Of a stretch of 64,000 bases of DNA, positions 1 to 29,701 are shown piece after piece. Within the stretch, counting starts at the first letter, position 1; each line of letters begins with the position of its first letter. The translations under genes and the position numbers were made by a program. Source of the DNA: Litomosoides sigmodontis (Eukaryota > Nematoda > Chromadorea > Rhabditida > Onchocercidae); assembly GCA_963070105.1 (NCBI GenBank), contig OY718804.1, forward strand, positions 9,888,317-9,952,316, read 5' to 3'. Under the pieces are notes generated by a model. That model saw only the letters and a list, made by a program, of their open reading frames with translations, searched no databases and was not told where the DNA came from.

Positions 1-260
1 CTTAAGATAAAAACTTACCAATTACATTTGCATGCTATATATTTTGGAACAAACTACTGATACTACCGTATTCACCAGCAGTAGATGAATGATAGCCATT
101 GATATAATTCTAATAAAAGAATTCGGTGGTAAGGTCAAATGAAACAAATACCATAAAATTATTTATTAACAAACCGAGGATAACAACGTTTATGAAAACA
201 ACAGATCAGGAAGATCATGCCTAAATTTTTGAGCCGTTGATAAAGAAATAAAAGCAAATA
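1..260. other. 3' flank of GCN1, no gene seen
   Basis: AT-rich DNA beyond the GCN1 stop codon (261-263, minus strand). It should hold the GCN1 3' UTR and the start of the next spacer. I see no coding signal in it. Confidence 0.5.
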
Positions 261-16605
<16,345 letters not shown>

Positions 16606-17277
16606 TTCCACGAAAATCTGCTCCTAAAACAAATGATATTACGCACCTACTACACGTAATTGTTTTTGTTATACAAATCTTCTCGTCACGTACACATCAC
16701 ATTAAACGTTTCACGCAATCCTTTCATCACCCATACGGAGTACCCAACGAACACCGCGTGAAAATTCCCACACTCCCATTCTCTCCAATTTTGAAAAAGT
16801 CCGGTTGCGCAACAACCCTATCAATGGGTTTTGAATCAATTAGCTATGAACAGTAATTTCTCCGTCACTCATCCATGTTGCCGACAGGTGAGTGACGTAT
16901 AACATGGGAAGAGGAAGGTGGGTGGGATAGTAGCCGATGCGGTCACTCTTAATTTTAAATCATTTTAGGAATTAATTTTACAGAATTACTCTTAATATGA
17001 TAACACTCTTTAACGGTTATATTACTGCTCTGTCATGCCAGGCCATTTTTTTGTTGTATTATTTGCACAATGTAAGCGACAGTGATTTTTTGAATTTTTT
17101 TTTCTGTGATTTTTCTATTTGAGGAAGTCGCGTTTAATGTTGACATAATTGCTGAGACTAATTTGTATCATTTTTTGCAATTAAGTATACTAACATTCAA
17201 ATTTCATTGAAGATTTTTGCAGTTTGAACTTATTTAATAGTTTACGGCCTAGTTTAACTGAACAATTTGTAAATGTT
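16606..17277. promoter_or_regulatory. Shared divergent promoter region, GCN1 / CCDC47
   Basis: This 672-bp spacer separates two genes that point away from each other. It must carry both 5' flanks, unless one is a downstream operon gene, and nothing on that strand precedes either. A TTTTTGCAG acceptor-like site at about 17212-17220 lies 57 bp before the CCDC47 ATG, and may be a spliced-leader acceptor. No other element was recognised. Confidence 0.5.
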
Positions 17278-20200
17278 ATGATGTGGCCGTCGATCGTGAA
17301 TAGTATACTGATAATATGGTTGATAACAACTGTTCAACTACTACGGTGGAGTGACGGAGCGGCGGAGATGGACAATGAGTTTGCGGAATTTGAAGATATG
17401 GAGGTGGAAGATATCAGTGATCAAGAAGTAACTTTGGAGCCACATAAAGAAACTAACAAAGCCACTACCGACAAATCGGCAGCCACTGTAATATCGTGCC
17501 TTATTTACTTATTTAAATTATCATTGTTTCTCAACGAGAAATTTTATTATTTGCTTCTTTCTTAAAAATATTTTTCTGTGCATTCAACAAACCGAACATC
17601 TGAAAACAGTGACGGTTACGAACTTTTTCATAAATGTTGCTTGTTACTGCTCCAAATATTTTGATCTTTTTAATATGCTGTGCTTGGCGCATTATGAATG
17701 GTATTAAATTTTAGGATGATAGTGATGACTATGAATTTATTGACGATGAAATTTCAAAGCCTATAAAAAAGACTCATCCACAAAGGGTCGAGTCAGAAGT
17801 CTCTCCACAGCTCAGATTTGCTGACGTATGCAGCTCTTTTGTTCAGCCATTTTATTAAATATTTGCTATTATCGTAAAGTTTTATACAATAGGTTTTTAA
17901 TGATGTTAAGATTTAATAAATAAATAGGTTATTTCTCTTTAATCATTTTTTGCGTTACTCTATTAACGTCGGTCTAATTCAGGTACCGTCTCATTTTCGT
18001 TCGAATTGGGCATCTTATCAAGTGGAAGCTTTGATACTAACGGTCCTGACAGTTTATATGTTAAATTACATTTTCGGTCGTACCAAAAATCGAAATGTTG
18101 CTAACAAGTGGTTTATGGATGTAACGCCACTTCTGGAAGAACAATTTACGCTTGTAGGAGATGATGGAACATCGGAAGACTTGAAAGAAGGCCATATGCA
18201 TAAAGAAACGGATTCTGTTTATACTATTTGGTGAGTTTGTGTGTTAACCTTGTATTTATTTTTTAGATCATAATGTTATGATGTTATTGGCACCTTTTGT
18301 TTTTTAAGTATGATATTCGTGTGCCTTTTACAACGGGGTCATTTCTGGGTAATAACAAGTACTATGTGGTCAAGAACTGTGTAGTTAATGCGTCAGAACT
18401 ATTCCCTATTTTTGTCATTGTATTTTTGTCATTTGTCAAAGCATTTTTCTTTAAAATGCTAACCGCTAGTTAGTTTATTTAATCCGTTGATACTTGTTAC
18501 AAAGGGCTATCTGTGGTTTGTACCTCACTTTTCTGTAAAAGTTGTCAAAATTTGCTTTGCTATTCAGTAACTGCATTGAATATTACCATAGTGGAACAGA
18601 GCTGAAACCACTCTGTTCTTTTTATATTTTTTTTTGAGACACTTTTTATATTTTTCACAGCTGCTTGAAGAAGTTCTAGTATTTCCAGGTGTTCGGGTCG
18701 AGTTGGTTGTCAAGGAATGTTAATTACTTTGCAGCTGCTGAAACGACAGGATTTAATCCACGTTCTCATGAATCTTATCCGTCCGAAGGAAGATAAGGTT
18801 TTCACTTGTATCTTAATGAGTAACACTTGTTTTTTTACTTGTTCATTTTTTATTAAAGATGGAAAATGGTTATAGGTCATAATACGTATCGATGTGGACA
18901 ACAACGAAATGGATTCATTTGTGTTTGCTATTGGGCAGCGAAAATCAGTGACCAAAGCGGCTAAAGAAAAAATGGATCTTGTGAGTTTCCCTGACGCTGT
19001 TTTTTGTCTCATTTAATTAAAATAATATTTATGCAATGCAAAATGTAAATTTTCAGAGTTTGTTTACAGTGGAAAGAAAGGGAGTGGATAGACTAGGTCT
19101 TCCCTCTTCGATTGCAGTTTACGCGGAAATGTTTGAAGCTGTTAATGCAATTGTCGACCCTACGGTTTTATCAGTGTTTCGGAAATACGAAAGTGCTATC
19201 GATTACTTCCACTTTTCAGATCAATATTCTGGTTATAAACCTTCGGAGTGAGTTTCTGTCATTTTAGGAATCCACTTTAATGAGTTCTGCGCTAATAAAC
19301 TACATCGTTTTTTGCATCTCTTTTTTAAACTATATTTATTTTTCTTATCGGTGTTAGTCTCACAATGATTTTATTCTAGCAATGTATTTACTGTTAATGC
19401 TTCTCACGGAATTCCATCATATGGCACATGTGGTTCAGCATGGGCCACCTCTTATTCTACTTTATCCTACTTTTTGTATTTACTGTCTGTAAGAAGGATT
19501 TTTACTAAAACCTCGAAAAACCCAATCATCGTTATTCGGGTTAAACAAAATTATCGGTTTTAATTTCAGCGAAAAATTTATAACAACTATTTCTGTCCAT
19601 TTGGACTAAAAACAAAAATGAAACGGTTAAAACTGCTAGATTAATTCTGGACCACATGAGGGTAGAAAAATAAGTGAATGGGAAGTACGAATCTTTTGAT
19701 ACCATATTTTGCAGTGGTGAATCACTTACGCGGTTACCGGAAACAAGTCGGGTGCTGTTTTTCGCTTTCAAAATGAGCGATGATATGGCTGAAATTGATG
19801 CGCTGTTGCGGATGGTATTTTATAGTTTTGAAAAAATAAGGCGATATCGACTATCAAGAGAAGGTAAAATGAAGGTTTGTAGTTTTCTCATTGAATGATA
19901 TTTTGTTTGGTTTAGACAGATATATCCGTAAAATGCAAATATACTTTCAGGCGGATAAAAAGCGTCAAAGTGTACAGGACGCTTTCCTAAAAACAACGCA
20001 TCAAGCAAGGCAGGAAGCAGCCCAAGCTCGTCGGGAGGAGAAAACAAGAGAACGCAAACAACGTCTTCTAGAAGAGGAAGATCCCGAAAAGCAGCGAAGA
20101 TTAGAGGTGGGTACCAGAATATCTAGTGCTTTAGGATTGTTTTCTAAAGCAGTACTAAATATTTTAGTTGTGCACTAGCTGACTTCCGCTTCTATTTAAA

Positions 20201-20281
20201 TTTCATTTCTTGCAGAAACTAGAACAGAAACGTGATATGAAAATGCGTCAACCAAAAATGAAACAATTAAAAGTTAAATGA
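17278..20281 (+). CDS. CCDC47: CCDC47 (calumin), ER membrane PAT-complex chaperone subunit
   Basis: CCDC47 is an ER membrane protein. With Asterix it forms the PAT complex, which assists insertion of multipass membrane proteins at the Sec61 translocon. Nine exons close in frame: 17278-17487, 17715-17825, 17983-18230, 18689-18797, 18876-18980, 19057-19247, 19715-19874, 19951-20106 and 20216-20281, giving 451 residues (human protein 483). In order: an N-terminal signal peptide, an acidic luminal segment (EFAEFEDMEVEDISDQE, then DDSDDYEFIDDE), a transmembrane segment (LILTVLTVYMLNYIFG), the conserved CSGRVGCQGMLITLQLLKRQ block, HFSDQYSG, and a basic coiled-coil tail (RQEAAQARREEKTRER, EEDPEKQRRLE). 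Start chosen at ATG 17278, before the hydrophobic signal; a second ATG follows directly at 17281. The tail and the GRVGC block are diagnostic. Confidence 0.95.
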
Positions 20282-21564
20282 AGCAGTATATTCAAATTCA
20301 CATACCAGAAAGAGATGAGAAAATATTCGACAAACATAAAAGAAATTCTGTGTTAACATCTCTGTTTGCGGGTGCCATTGTTTTGATTCATTTTGTTAAT
20401 TAGGGAATTGTTTTGCTAAGTACGATGGTGGTTATTATTTCAAAATATGAATCAACGGGAATCAGAATTTGAAAGCAGAGGCTTTCAAATTGCGGTAGTA
20501 GCCGTTGGTAGGGTAAAAGTCTGCACATCCTGACAGTAAAATTGGGGTAATTAGCTTGTCATTGTCGTGAATGTTTTTGGCCTGCGTAGTTTGTTGTTTC
20601 ATAGAAAAAATTATCAAGTTTATTCTTTTTAGAAGATTAATGGTAATATTTGTTCTAACTACAGTGTTAGTAGGTGAAGATTTCATTGTGACGGTGTGAA
20701 GGTTCCATGGAGTATCGCTAAGCAATTGCGTACTAGTTAGTAATAGAAGCAAAAAAAAGGAGACAAGCGGCCTTCATAATGAATTCGAATTCCGTATGTG
20801 ATGGTTGATTCTATATTTCGCAACAAACTGGAATATGGACTTTTTTAGAGTGGAAAGATTCATATGTGAATTTCCCAGATTTGCAAGGTGCGGTCTTCTC
20901 GGATATAGAAGACATAAAAATATAATATACATGATTGCTAATACTTTCACTGCAGGGTGAGATTCATGCATTGTGTCCGAAGTTTCTTGATATATCAAAA
21001 ATGTGAGGAGCAGAAGCTTTTGAATCTCATTATTCTTAGTCGGAAAACCGAGATAATGTTATAAATAACTTTTGTAAATTACTCGCATTCTAACAAATTG
21101 TTTTTTGTCGTTTATCCAATTAGTATGTAAATTTATACCATAGGGATCACTCATCAATGCATTAATCTGTTTCAAATGTTACCTTATCTTTTATTTAACG
21201 CTGTCTAAAGTTAAAATGCCTTTCATATGTTTCATATGAGGTCGCAACTAGGTCTGATCTTTATTCATTAAGCTCTTTTTGTGTCCAGAGGGACTCTAAA
21301 TACTGCATCTCTATTTAAGACGGTGTCATGATTCAAAATCTATACCAGGAATAATGTCGGCAATACGGATTATACGAGCGATCTTCAGTGTTGTTAGGTA
21401 TGCTACCACACGGTGGTCAACTTTATCCTGATATTATCTATAATGTCGGGAAGAATAAAACTCATGTTGAACAAAGAATAAACTTTTGTGACATTTGTCT
21501 GCAAAAGAACAGACTATTCCAACCAAAATATTTGCAAGGTAGATATGCTCAAAGGACACTGTCG
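20282..21564. other. Convergent spacer between CCDC47 and METTL6
   Basis: The 1.28-kb AT-rich stretch lies between two genes transcribed towards each other, so it should contain both 3' UTRs. Short open frames on both strands lack splice-flanked, family-like sequence. I see no gene here. Confidence 0.5.
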
Positions 21565-22783
21565 TCAAAAAGGTTTAATGTAAACAGCTTGTACGAATAC
21601 TCGGTCGACTGAAATATCTTTCTCATGATTGACGGTTTTTCGTAGGAGATATATACTTGTCACTTTGTGAAAACCTTGTTGGACAAACAGGTGGTCCAGC
21701 TCTTCTGAAAGATATTGAATTGGTTGTTCGTTGAGATTAGAAGAAAATCACAGATGATAAGTGCACAGACAACTCGCGGAAAGCTTCACCTAATTTGAAG
21801 TAGTAAGTCATTGTTCCATCCTGCTTTGCATAAAATCGCTCAGCCAACTTGCATTCTCGGCCAAATCGAAGCATGGCGTAGTCGTTGACGCCGTAGTCAC
21901 GAATAAAGACTACACCTCGGACCTTCATCAAATTTGATAAATTTCTAACTGCTTGTTGCTGCTTGCAAGGTGGGATTGAACTGAGAACAAAAGTTAATGA
22001 TACTACGTCAGCTGCTGGAAAATCTAGGGAGAGGCTATCGCGGGTCAAATCTGCAACTGCAGTCTTGATTGACAGCTTGTTCATTTCACTGCGTTCGCGT
22101 AATAACCGGATGGCGTTATCAGAGAAGTCAAAAGCATAGAAGTTCCAGTGCGGATAAAGAGCAATCAGCGGAAATATTAAATTACCAACACCACATCCAA
22201 CTTCCAGAAAATCCAACTTGTCCTGCAAAAGTGAACAAAACTAATGAGGAGACGAAACTGCATCAAATAAGCTGATACTTTCGTCGCTTAAAAGCTATGA
22301 GTAGAAAAATTGTACTTCTCTCTACTACAAATGGTTACCACTGCTTTGCTTACAGTGACACAGTGAGGCGACAAATTCATTTGTTAAGATTTACTTACCA
22401 TTAGATCAGAGTCAGTTTACCAATAACCCAACCTTGTATGCAATGTGCAGTCATGGTGATAATATTTGGAGGACAAGAGTGGGAGTGATACTTGTACATT
22501 TACTAACCTGTAAATTGAGGTGCTGCTTCAGTAGTTCATGAAATTCGTGCCGTATCCACCATCTGTCCTTAAAGAAATTACTCTTATTTCGCAAATAAAA
22601 TTTATCCCAGTTCCTTCGCAATCCCTCCTGTAGCTTCATCCGTTTAAAACTACTTGCTTGCACTTGTTTTCGCACTATTTCTTCCTGTTCTTCAGTGAGT
22701 TTTGGAGGTGATGAACACGTTTCTCCCGGTGAAACGTCAACTGAGCACTGGTGCTCACTAGAACTTGCAACCGATGCGGTCAT
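21565..22783 (-). CDS. METTL6: METTL6-type tRNA N3-methylcytidine methyltransferase
   Basis: METTL6 enzymes use S-adenosylmethionine to make 3-methylcytidine at position 32 of serine tRNAs, together with seryl-tRNA synthetase. Three exons close in frame: 22508-22783, 21790-22222 and 21565-21704, giving 282 residues (human 284). Exon 1 carries the family N-terminal region (RRNWDKFYLRNKSNFFKDRW). Exon 2 opens with the SAM-binding motif LEVGCGVGN, then DFSDNAI, FVLSSIPP and FIRDYGVNDYAMLRFG. Exon 3 gives the typical end (RKTVNHEKDISVDRVFVQA). Stopping at the exon 2 open frame would wrongly truncate the enzyme. A TTATTTACAG site lies 4 bp before the ATG, a likely trans-splice acceptor. METTL2 and METTL8 are less likely because they have longer N termini. 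The gene lies downstream of SMARCD on the same strand. Confidence 0.92.
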
Positions 22784-23706
22784 CTCACTGTAAATAAAAG
22801 CTTATATTCTCATGGAATTTAGACCAAATTTTTCGAGATCTCAGAATAACCTAGAGGTTTGTGCATACTTTTCCAAGAAGACGAATGAGCAGTACCTTAT
22901 ACAGCAACAATACGTTTACCGAAACACATTTAATACATCAACTGATTTTCGATCAGGATACAATGATTTAGCACACAGGAAAATTTGTAGTGCAAGAATT
23001 TTTCAATTCTGATAACTGCTACAATTAGTAATTGACGTACAAACTTAGAGCTAACAGAGATTACCTTGCAGAGAAAGCTTGTCTTCAGAGACGTTCAAAT
23101 GAGCTTCTGTTAAAGCTATTTTTTCCGCTGCGAAAATATGAACAAGTATACGACTTGCAAAATTTATGCTTCAAAAACAGAATGAAAAATCAATATGCTG
23201 CAGTAAAAAACAAGGTAATTTGAAAACAATGTTGTCTTCATAAAGCATATAACACATAAAAACACTGAAAATTTACACAGATTCAAACGAAACGGTTTCA
23301 TGGCCACCAATGACTAGGAGTTTCAATCGCAAACAAATATATTTACTTTCTCATAGTAAATCAATCCACCCACTTTCTCGAAAAGTCACAAACAAAAAAA
23401 ATATTCAATTCAAGCTGAGAAACAATAAAAATATTATTTCTAACGGAGAACGAAGTAAGTCAGGGTATAAAAGTCACAACATATGAAATATAAGACATAC
23501 TTGGATCAATGAATATATTTACTCCAGCATAATAAATTGATATAAAATGCAAAATAATAAAAGTTACACTGGTGATTTTTCAATATCGGCCAAGTGACAA
23601 AATTGACGCCGTATCTCTTAAACTTATAAGCGAATAAAATAGCTATTTAAGATAAACAATTGATCATCCATAAATTAAACAAAACAATCAAAACAGTTAT
23701 TGAAAA
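22784..23706. other. Spacer between SMARCD and METTL6 (same strand)
   Basis: A 923-bp AT-rich stretch lies between the SMARCD stop and the METTL6 start. It should hold the SMARCD 3' UTR and the METTL6 5' flank. The open frames here look like chance. I recognise nothing else. Confidence 0.5.
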
Positions 23707-26700
23707 TCAATTGTTTTTAATGCCTAGCGTGCTCTCTAATTCAGCTCGTTTTTGTTGTACTTTATGATATATATAGCGGAAAGTACCCTCCATAATTTGA
23801 GGCTGATAGTAGTACTCAGCATGACGTTCAGCTTCGCTGTCACCAAATACTTCTGTCATTGTCTGAAAAGAACACGCAATAGACATTACTGGACCGAAGT
23901 TTTTCTTTGTTATATGATTCGACATTATTATAGTGAAAACAGCCAAATGTTTCCTCAGCTTTTTAAAACCTTTAATTGCATTCTTCAACAACTTACAGCT
24001 GATTCGATAAAACGTGAGATTGGGATTACAAAAAAAAAAATGAAATCAAAGGATGACTTAAGACGGCACGATGGTGGTAAGTTTAGTTGGATGGAGTAAT
24101 GCCACCACTTTATGATGCACAATGACTGATTAACTGTACCGAACTTCCGTTAACTGTGCAGCTCAAATACTTAAAATACAACATACTTAAAACATTACAT
24201 TTGTTTGCAGCTCAAATAAATATCTTACCTTCAAATCATTACTTTGAGAAATCAACCATTTGTGGATAAATTCTTGTGGATTATCCGCGAAACGAACATA
24301 AAAATCTCGCCGAAGCTTCCATTCATTAATCTGCTCCACGATATCAAAAATTTTTTGATCCAGTGCGCTTATATCCGGCATATTAGCATGACTATGTAGA
24401 AACGAAGTCATCTGTGTTTTTAGGGGATCTTCCATCTCCACATCTGTGATAACCCAAATTATTTAATACTTCTCATCTCAGTTAACTTATTCCTCATTTT
24501 CTCAGCAGTTGTTTGAGACGATAAAAAATTAAAAATTGAAACTCTAAAGAAATAAAAAGGAGTCTATTATTCTTATCAATTATTAATGAATATCCATTAC
24601 AGTAATGCAGTTTGTTTGCTATTTACAAGTTACCAAACCATCGTTTACATGAAACACAAGTGTTAAAAATTACCGATATCATAGCAAGCAGTATTTTTTT
24701 CATTCCCTTCGCTATATTGAATGGTATGATGCAGAATTAGAGGATCTGGTTGATGCAATAAACTTTGAAGACGTTGAGGTATTTCCATAAAACGCATTCG
24801 TTTCACTCCAAAAATTTGTTCTAGATAAGAATCACAATTGATGTTATCGCGTTCAGTTTGATCCTGCAAATATCCTGATGTTCTTACAAAGTTCTACTAA
24901 AGTAACATATCAGAAATAAAGGGTAAGAAAAATTTGCGATTCAACACGGAAGTATTATTTCGGAAAATTTATACCTGCAGCTTGTGAGTTTTTATGTACT
25001 GCCAAAGCGCTTCAATAATTTTTGGACGTGTTTCCGTTGCCATTCCAAGTACTTTTCCCAATCGCGGATGCAATTTAAATTTCATCGGTTGATAATCAAG
25101 CAACAAAAGAATAGTACATTTGACATCTCGATCTCCAGGTCTTTTCACCTAAAAATACCAAGCCAAAGTGGATATACGAATATTAAATACTCAAGAAATT
25201 TGTGCTTTCTAATGATCAATGTAATTTCAAGAAAAAAATCTACAACAATTTGAGAAAGAACCTGAAATCCATCGGTTTCATTCGTTTGAGGAGTTCGATG
25301 CCACTCAACAAGATGATTGTCAGGCCCATAAATTTCTTTGTCTAATTCGATGACCAAACTTTTGAAGAACGAACTGAATTTACGTTTGAGTGGCTGATTT
25401 CGATTTTGAGCAGGTCCACCACCTGTGGTGCCTGCACCTGCCGATGGTTCATCCAACAGACGTCCTTCGACCCGTAATTCCCACATTGGTACAGTTCCCT
25501 CATCACCTTCCCTCTACAAATTATTACCATGAAACCTCGGTTTCATACTACTAAAAATTTTCCAGATTGCTTTTGTAAATACAATTTCGTTAAGTAAAAG
25601 ATATATTAGGGTCATCTTATGCGAGAAAATACAACAAAGTGAACGTGATCTAAACTTATAGTTTGTTGTTCATTAGAATCTTTAATATGAAAATATTCAC
25701 ACAAACCTCAGGTTCTTTGCCAGGTATAAATGTATGCGAAATGTATATCCGAAGTCGCCTTTTCACTTTTATTGGCCTTTTTAAGGCTTCCTGTATATCC
25801 AGCTTCTTTCTCGTAATGGTAGCATCAAGCTTTTGTTCAAAGGCTAAGAGATCCATATATGCTTGAGATTCTGGTACGAGCTCCCGAACCTTAAAAAACT
25901 CATTTTAGCGAACCCTTTTCTATCAGAGAAGTATTTCACCAGATAATAACACTAAAGCTCGCAAAATTTGATAGATTTCTTCCAAAGCTATCGAATTTTA
26001 ACTGAGGTAAAAAAATAAATGTCATCTCATTAATTTCACTTGAAACAAACTTTTAAAATAGGTATTTTCCGATCAGCGACAACTAGTAACGTCTATCACT
26101 TTTTCCTTCGCTACTCTTAAAATGAATGTTTGAAGCGGATATTTGAAGAAGGGAGGAGTTCAAAGCCTCAATAGAACCAACAAGAGCTCAAATTTCTACC
26201 ATAGAGACGATAACCCGAAATATAGTGAAAAAAAAAAAAGTAGCAAAAGTTGCTCGTGTAGTCACTTACATAAACTATCAATACAAAAGTAAAGTGTCTT
26301 AAATAACCTGAATAGGTAACAGTTTGTCAACCAATTTTCGTTTCTTAGCACGATTTTGCACCTGACTGCGAGCATTGTGTTGTGGTGGAAGCATTGGTGG
26401 AGCACTTGCAGGTTGCGGAGCAAACGACCTTCGACCATGTTGTGCATTTGGCACTGCTCCACCATATCTAAACAACGGCAAATATAAACAGGACGATAAA
26501 CAACATACTACCCAATTCTACAGTCCTCTCAATAAATTTATAATCGAAATAAACAATAAATTTATAAGTAAAATTTCATTAAGTTTTATTTGATTTTGGG
26601 ATCAGTTACTCTTATATAAGTCTAAAAAAGTTATCAGTTCTGTAGTAGAAATATTACGTCAAATATGCAATACATTTCAGAATACCCTTAGAAGTCAATG

Positions 26701-26988
26701 TTTTGCCATGTCTGTCGGACGATATCTACGAAGCAGAATCCTAAGCTTTTATAGAAGGCAGTGCGATTAGAATTAAACAGAAAAGTACAGCAAGTGGTAC
26801 ATCACCTATCGGTACGTAAGTCATAAGCGTAAGTCAATCAAACTGTAAAACAACAGAATGCACATGCCTATTCAGTACAATTGAAAATTAATGATAAGTC
26901 ACCGAGTGAATGAATGCATATTTTCACGGAAAAATCACCTGACATTAGAACCGTTATTGGCTGGTACTGCAGCACTACTTCGATGCAT
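23707..26988 (-). CDS. SMARCD: SMARCD/BAF60 subunit of the SWI/SNF chromatin remodeller
   Basis: BAF60 proteins link the SWI/SNF (BAF) ATP-dependent remodeller to transcription factors in the nucleus. Eight exons close in frame: 26939-26988, 26308-26467, 25707-25889, 25262-25513, 24975-25148, 24674-24863, 24229-24443 and 23707-23862, giving 459 residues. Features in order: a low-complexity Pro/Gln/Ala N terminus; [13 protein letters not shown]; the conserved [20 protein letters not shown] block with [47 protein letters not shown]; a SWIB domain ([15 protein letters not shown] through [15 protein letters not shown] to [16 protein letters not shown]); and a C-terminal helix region ([19 protein letters not shown]). 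Start ATG 26988 is the only ATG found in frame in the first exon; upstream exons cannot be excluded. C. elegans has two paralogues of this family. Confidence 0.95.
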
Positions 26989-27382
26989 TCCTGGAACACT
27001 CAAGCGTTCATTACAAAACAGGGAAGTGAACAACACAGAAACATTCAAGCCACCACCTCCCACACAGTCATTGCGTCACTCTGACTAACGTGGTTCCATT
27101 CCGTACGAAACCATCAAGTATCACAAGTCATTTGTTGGTAGGGTTGTACCTGTTGGATGCGCTGTGCAAGGGGTGATAGAGGAGGGGAGGACACATTTTA
27201 GAGTAATCAAAAATTTTATGAGTGGATATTCTGACTTTAATGTTTAGAGTTTGCTAGTTCAAAATTCATAAAATTCATTAGGAAGTTTTCCGAGCAGTAG
27301 GCTATCGGAATATACACTGTTTCTTGCAAAAAAAAAATGCAAGCTTTCTGTTTTTTTCAGGTAGTTTCGATTAATTGCTACA
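26989..27382. promoter_or_regulatory. Shared divergent promoter region, SMARCD / MRPL46
   Basis: The 394-bp spacer between two head-to-head genes probably holds both promoters. A run of T followed by CAG at about 27351-27360 lies 22 bp before the MRPL46 ATG and looks like a trans-splice acceptor. No specific operator was recognised. Confidence 0.5.
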
Positions 27383-29091
27383 ATGCGCTACAAGATACTA
27401 CATAACATATCGCGCTTGTACTCATCTTCTGCATCCAATGGTGAGCGTTTGCGTGTTTGGGATATATTTGCATCGGTTGCGCTTGTGAGGCCACCTATCA
27501 CTGCCCCACCAATGAATGATATCGAAAAACGTTATCATGATTTTATTCTTCAAAGGGAATTGGAAGATTCACTTTTATGTGATTTCGAATTGCGACAATT
27601 AAGAGATAAACGGTATTTCTTTGTTTCCTTTTTCTTACTTTCCATCTCGCTTGTACGCTTAAATTTTTTTTAACTTTATAATAGTTGTATATCTTCGTTT
27701 TATATGATTTTATTTTAGGCTTCTTGAGGAAAGAGAAAGATTGAAAATGGTTGGCGAAGAAGCTAGCATGCAAGAAGAAATAGGAATCCTTGCTTCCGTA
27801 GACGAAGAAAAGTGGTGTAAACAAGCAAATCGAATTTGTGAAGAACTTGCAATAGGGGATCTTACCAAGGTAATGCATTGTTTGAAACGGACTGTTTAGT
27901 ATTTTTAATAAAAGTCAAAATTCAGTAACACTGGATGGGACAAAACCTTATGTCAAGACATTTCAAACTTTAACTGCAAAGCAATGTATGTAGGTTGGAC
28001 TATGTTTATCACAGCAAACTGTTGGATAGTCATTTGTTGACTAAGCTGAAGAAAGTGCTATTTTCGTTGCATTTGACATCTAGGATGATAAATTCGTAGG
28101 AGTTAATATATAACAACATGAAAAGATATTTTCACTGCTTTATTTGTGTCACTTTTGCAGTTTTCTAAAGCTGATAGTAGAAGTTTGCAACGAAAAATTG
28201 ATGAATTTCTTGTACTTATCGTACGTCAAAAGTTTGGACGTAAGGACGGTTATCATTCGCCATGGCATCTGCCTCAGTTACGAAATCTCTCTGGCGAGTC
28301 ACTAAAACAGGTAAGAGTCACTAAAGCAGGTATCAATAATTCGTTCCAGTTTTTTTGCGTGTTTTCCTCATTTTTAGCAGTTACTGTTTCGCACGTCATC
28401 AATGTCATGTATTTTTCTTGCATTATTTTACTTCAGTAGAGGATTAGCAGTGAATTTTAAGAGTAAAGACAAAATATTTGCTTTATCGCAAAAGATAAGA
28501 GATTTATTTGCAGACTTCGGAGCGATGTCTCAAAGAATTATTTACCACTGAAGTGCATGGAAAAGGACTAAGCAGTGCACCGTTTTCTGTTTATTTTTAT
28601 TGCTATCCTGCTCAACTACGACAGCGATTAAAAACACAGTCACGAGGTGCTGCGGTAAGTGAAAAAATACCATTACTTCTTATGGTAGCCAGTTATTCAG
28701 GGTAAGCATTACTCTGTAAGGTTCCTTTGTTCCAATGCCGGATTGTTTTAGTTGTTTGTAGCTATGAATCACAAATTCTTTTCTGGAAGGCATCTTACCA
28801 AAAAGTTTTCTCTGTAAATAAAATAGCTGATTTTATGTGCAGGTCTTTTTCTTCAAAGCACTATATATGAATCGTGATCCGCTGATGGTCAACAAAGATG
28901 AAATTGCTGATTACAAATGGGTCTGTGCAGAAGAATTTGCTGCAATCATGAAACGTAAAATGTCATATCTACGGGCTGTGTCTACTCTTTTTCCCTCCTA
29001 TATTTTAGCAAAAAACAGTTTTGAAAATACTAAAGAAACAGGATCTCAGAAAACTCAATCGGAAACAGAAGTACGGGTGCAGTCCTGTTAG
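27383..29091 (+). CDS. MRPL46: Mitochondrial large-subunit ribosomal protein mL46
   Basis: mL46 is a structural protein of the mitochondrial 39S ribosomal subunit and carries a NUDIX-like fold without known catalysis. Five exons close in frame: 27383-27612, 27719-27869, 28161-28310, 28514-28654 and 28843-29091, giving 306 residues (human 279). The N terminus (MRYKILHNISRLYSSSAS) is basic and Ser-rich, as expected for a matrix targeting signal. Then come VWDIFASVALVRPP, an EKRYHDFILQRELE helix, YHSPWHLPQLRNLSGESLKQ, TEVHGKGLSSAPFSVYFYCY, VFFFKALYMNRDP and DYKWVCAEEF. The C-terminal Gln/Thr/Glu-rich tail is divergent. Start chosen at the first ATG after the acceptor-like site, because it gives the targeting peptide. 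Confidence 0.92.
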
Positions 29092-29701
29092 TATAAATTT
29101 AGTTTTTGATCAGATGATATATCTGTGCTATCTAGAAAGAAAGTTCTAGATTGTATGCAAGATTTCGTGAATATTGTAACTTTTTAATTCTTCTGAATGT
29201 TTAAAAAAATGTGAATTTCAAGAATATTTGACCGTGCTTTCTTATAAGATATGAGGTTTTAAGTCAGTGCAGTAGCATCTATAGCTCGAAAGCGGTGATT
29301 AAAATTTCAAATACACAGCTTATTCAGAGAAAAGTCTTTGTTCTATGTACATATTACTGAACTGCGATCATTGTAGTGTGAAGTCATTCATAGTGATAAA
29401 ACTTGAAACATTAAAATAGTTTCACGAATTGTCGGTCTGCTATCAAGAGGTGGATATGGGTGGTCCGATCGAGCAATTAAGTGGTATGATTTATTAATTA
29501 ACTTTTATTTCTTACCATAGAATGTAGTATGCAATTCATCAGACACGTTTGCAATCAATGTGTGAGTTTGATAATCTATTTTCATCTTATTTACCGATGT
29601 CATGCTCAAGTTTATAATATTAATATTTATTTCTCCTCAGTTATGTTTTTAAAAAAGGAATACACTTTGTAATAAACTCTTCAATAAAATCAGGTATCCA
29701 A
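29092..29701. other. Convergent spacer, MRPL46 / unidentified gene
   Basis: The 610-bp tail-to-tail spacer has AATAAA hexamers on the plus strand near 29670 and 29683 and an AATAAA on the minus strand near 29624. These could serve the two 3' ends. No coding signal is seen. Confidence 0.4.
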
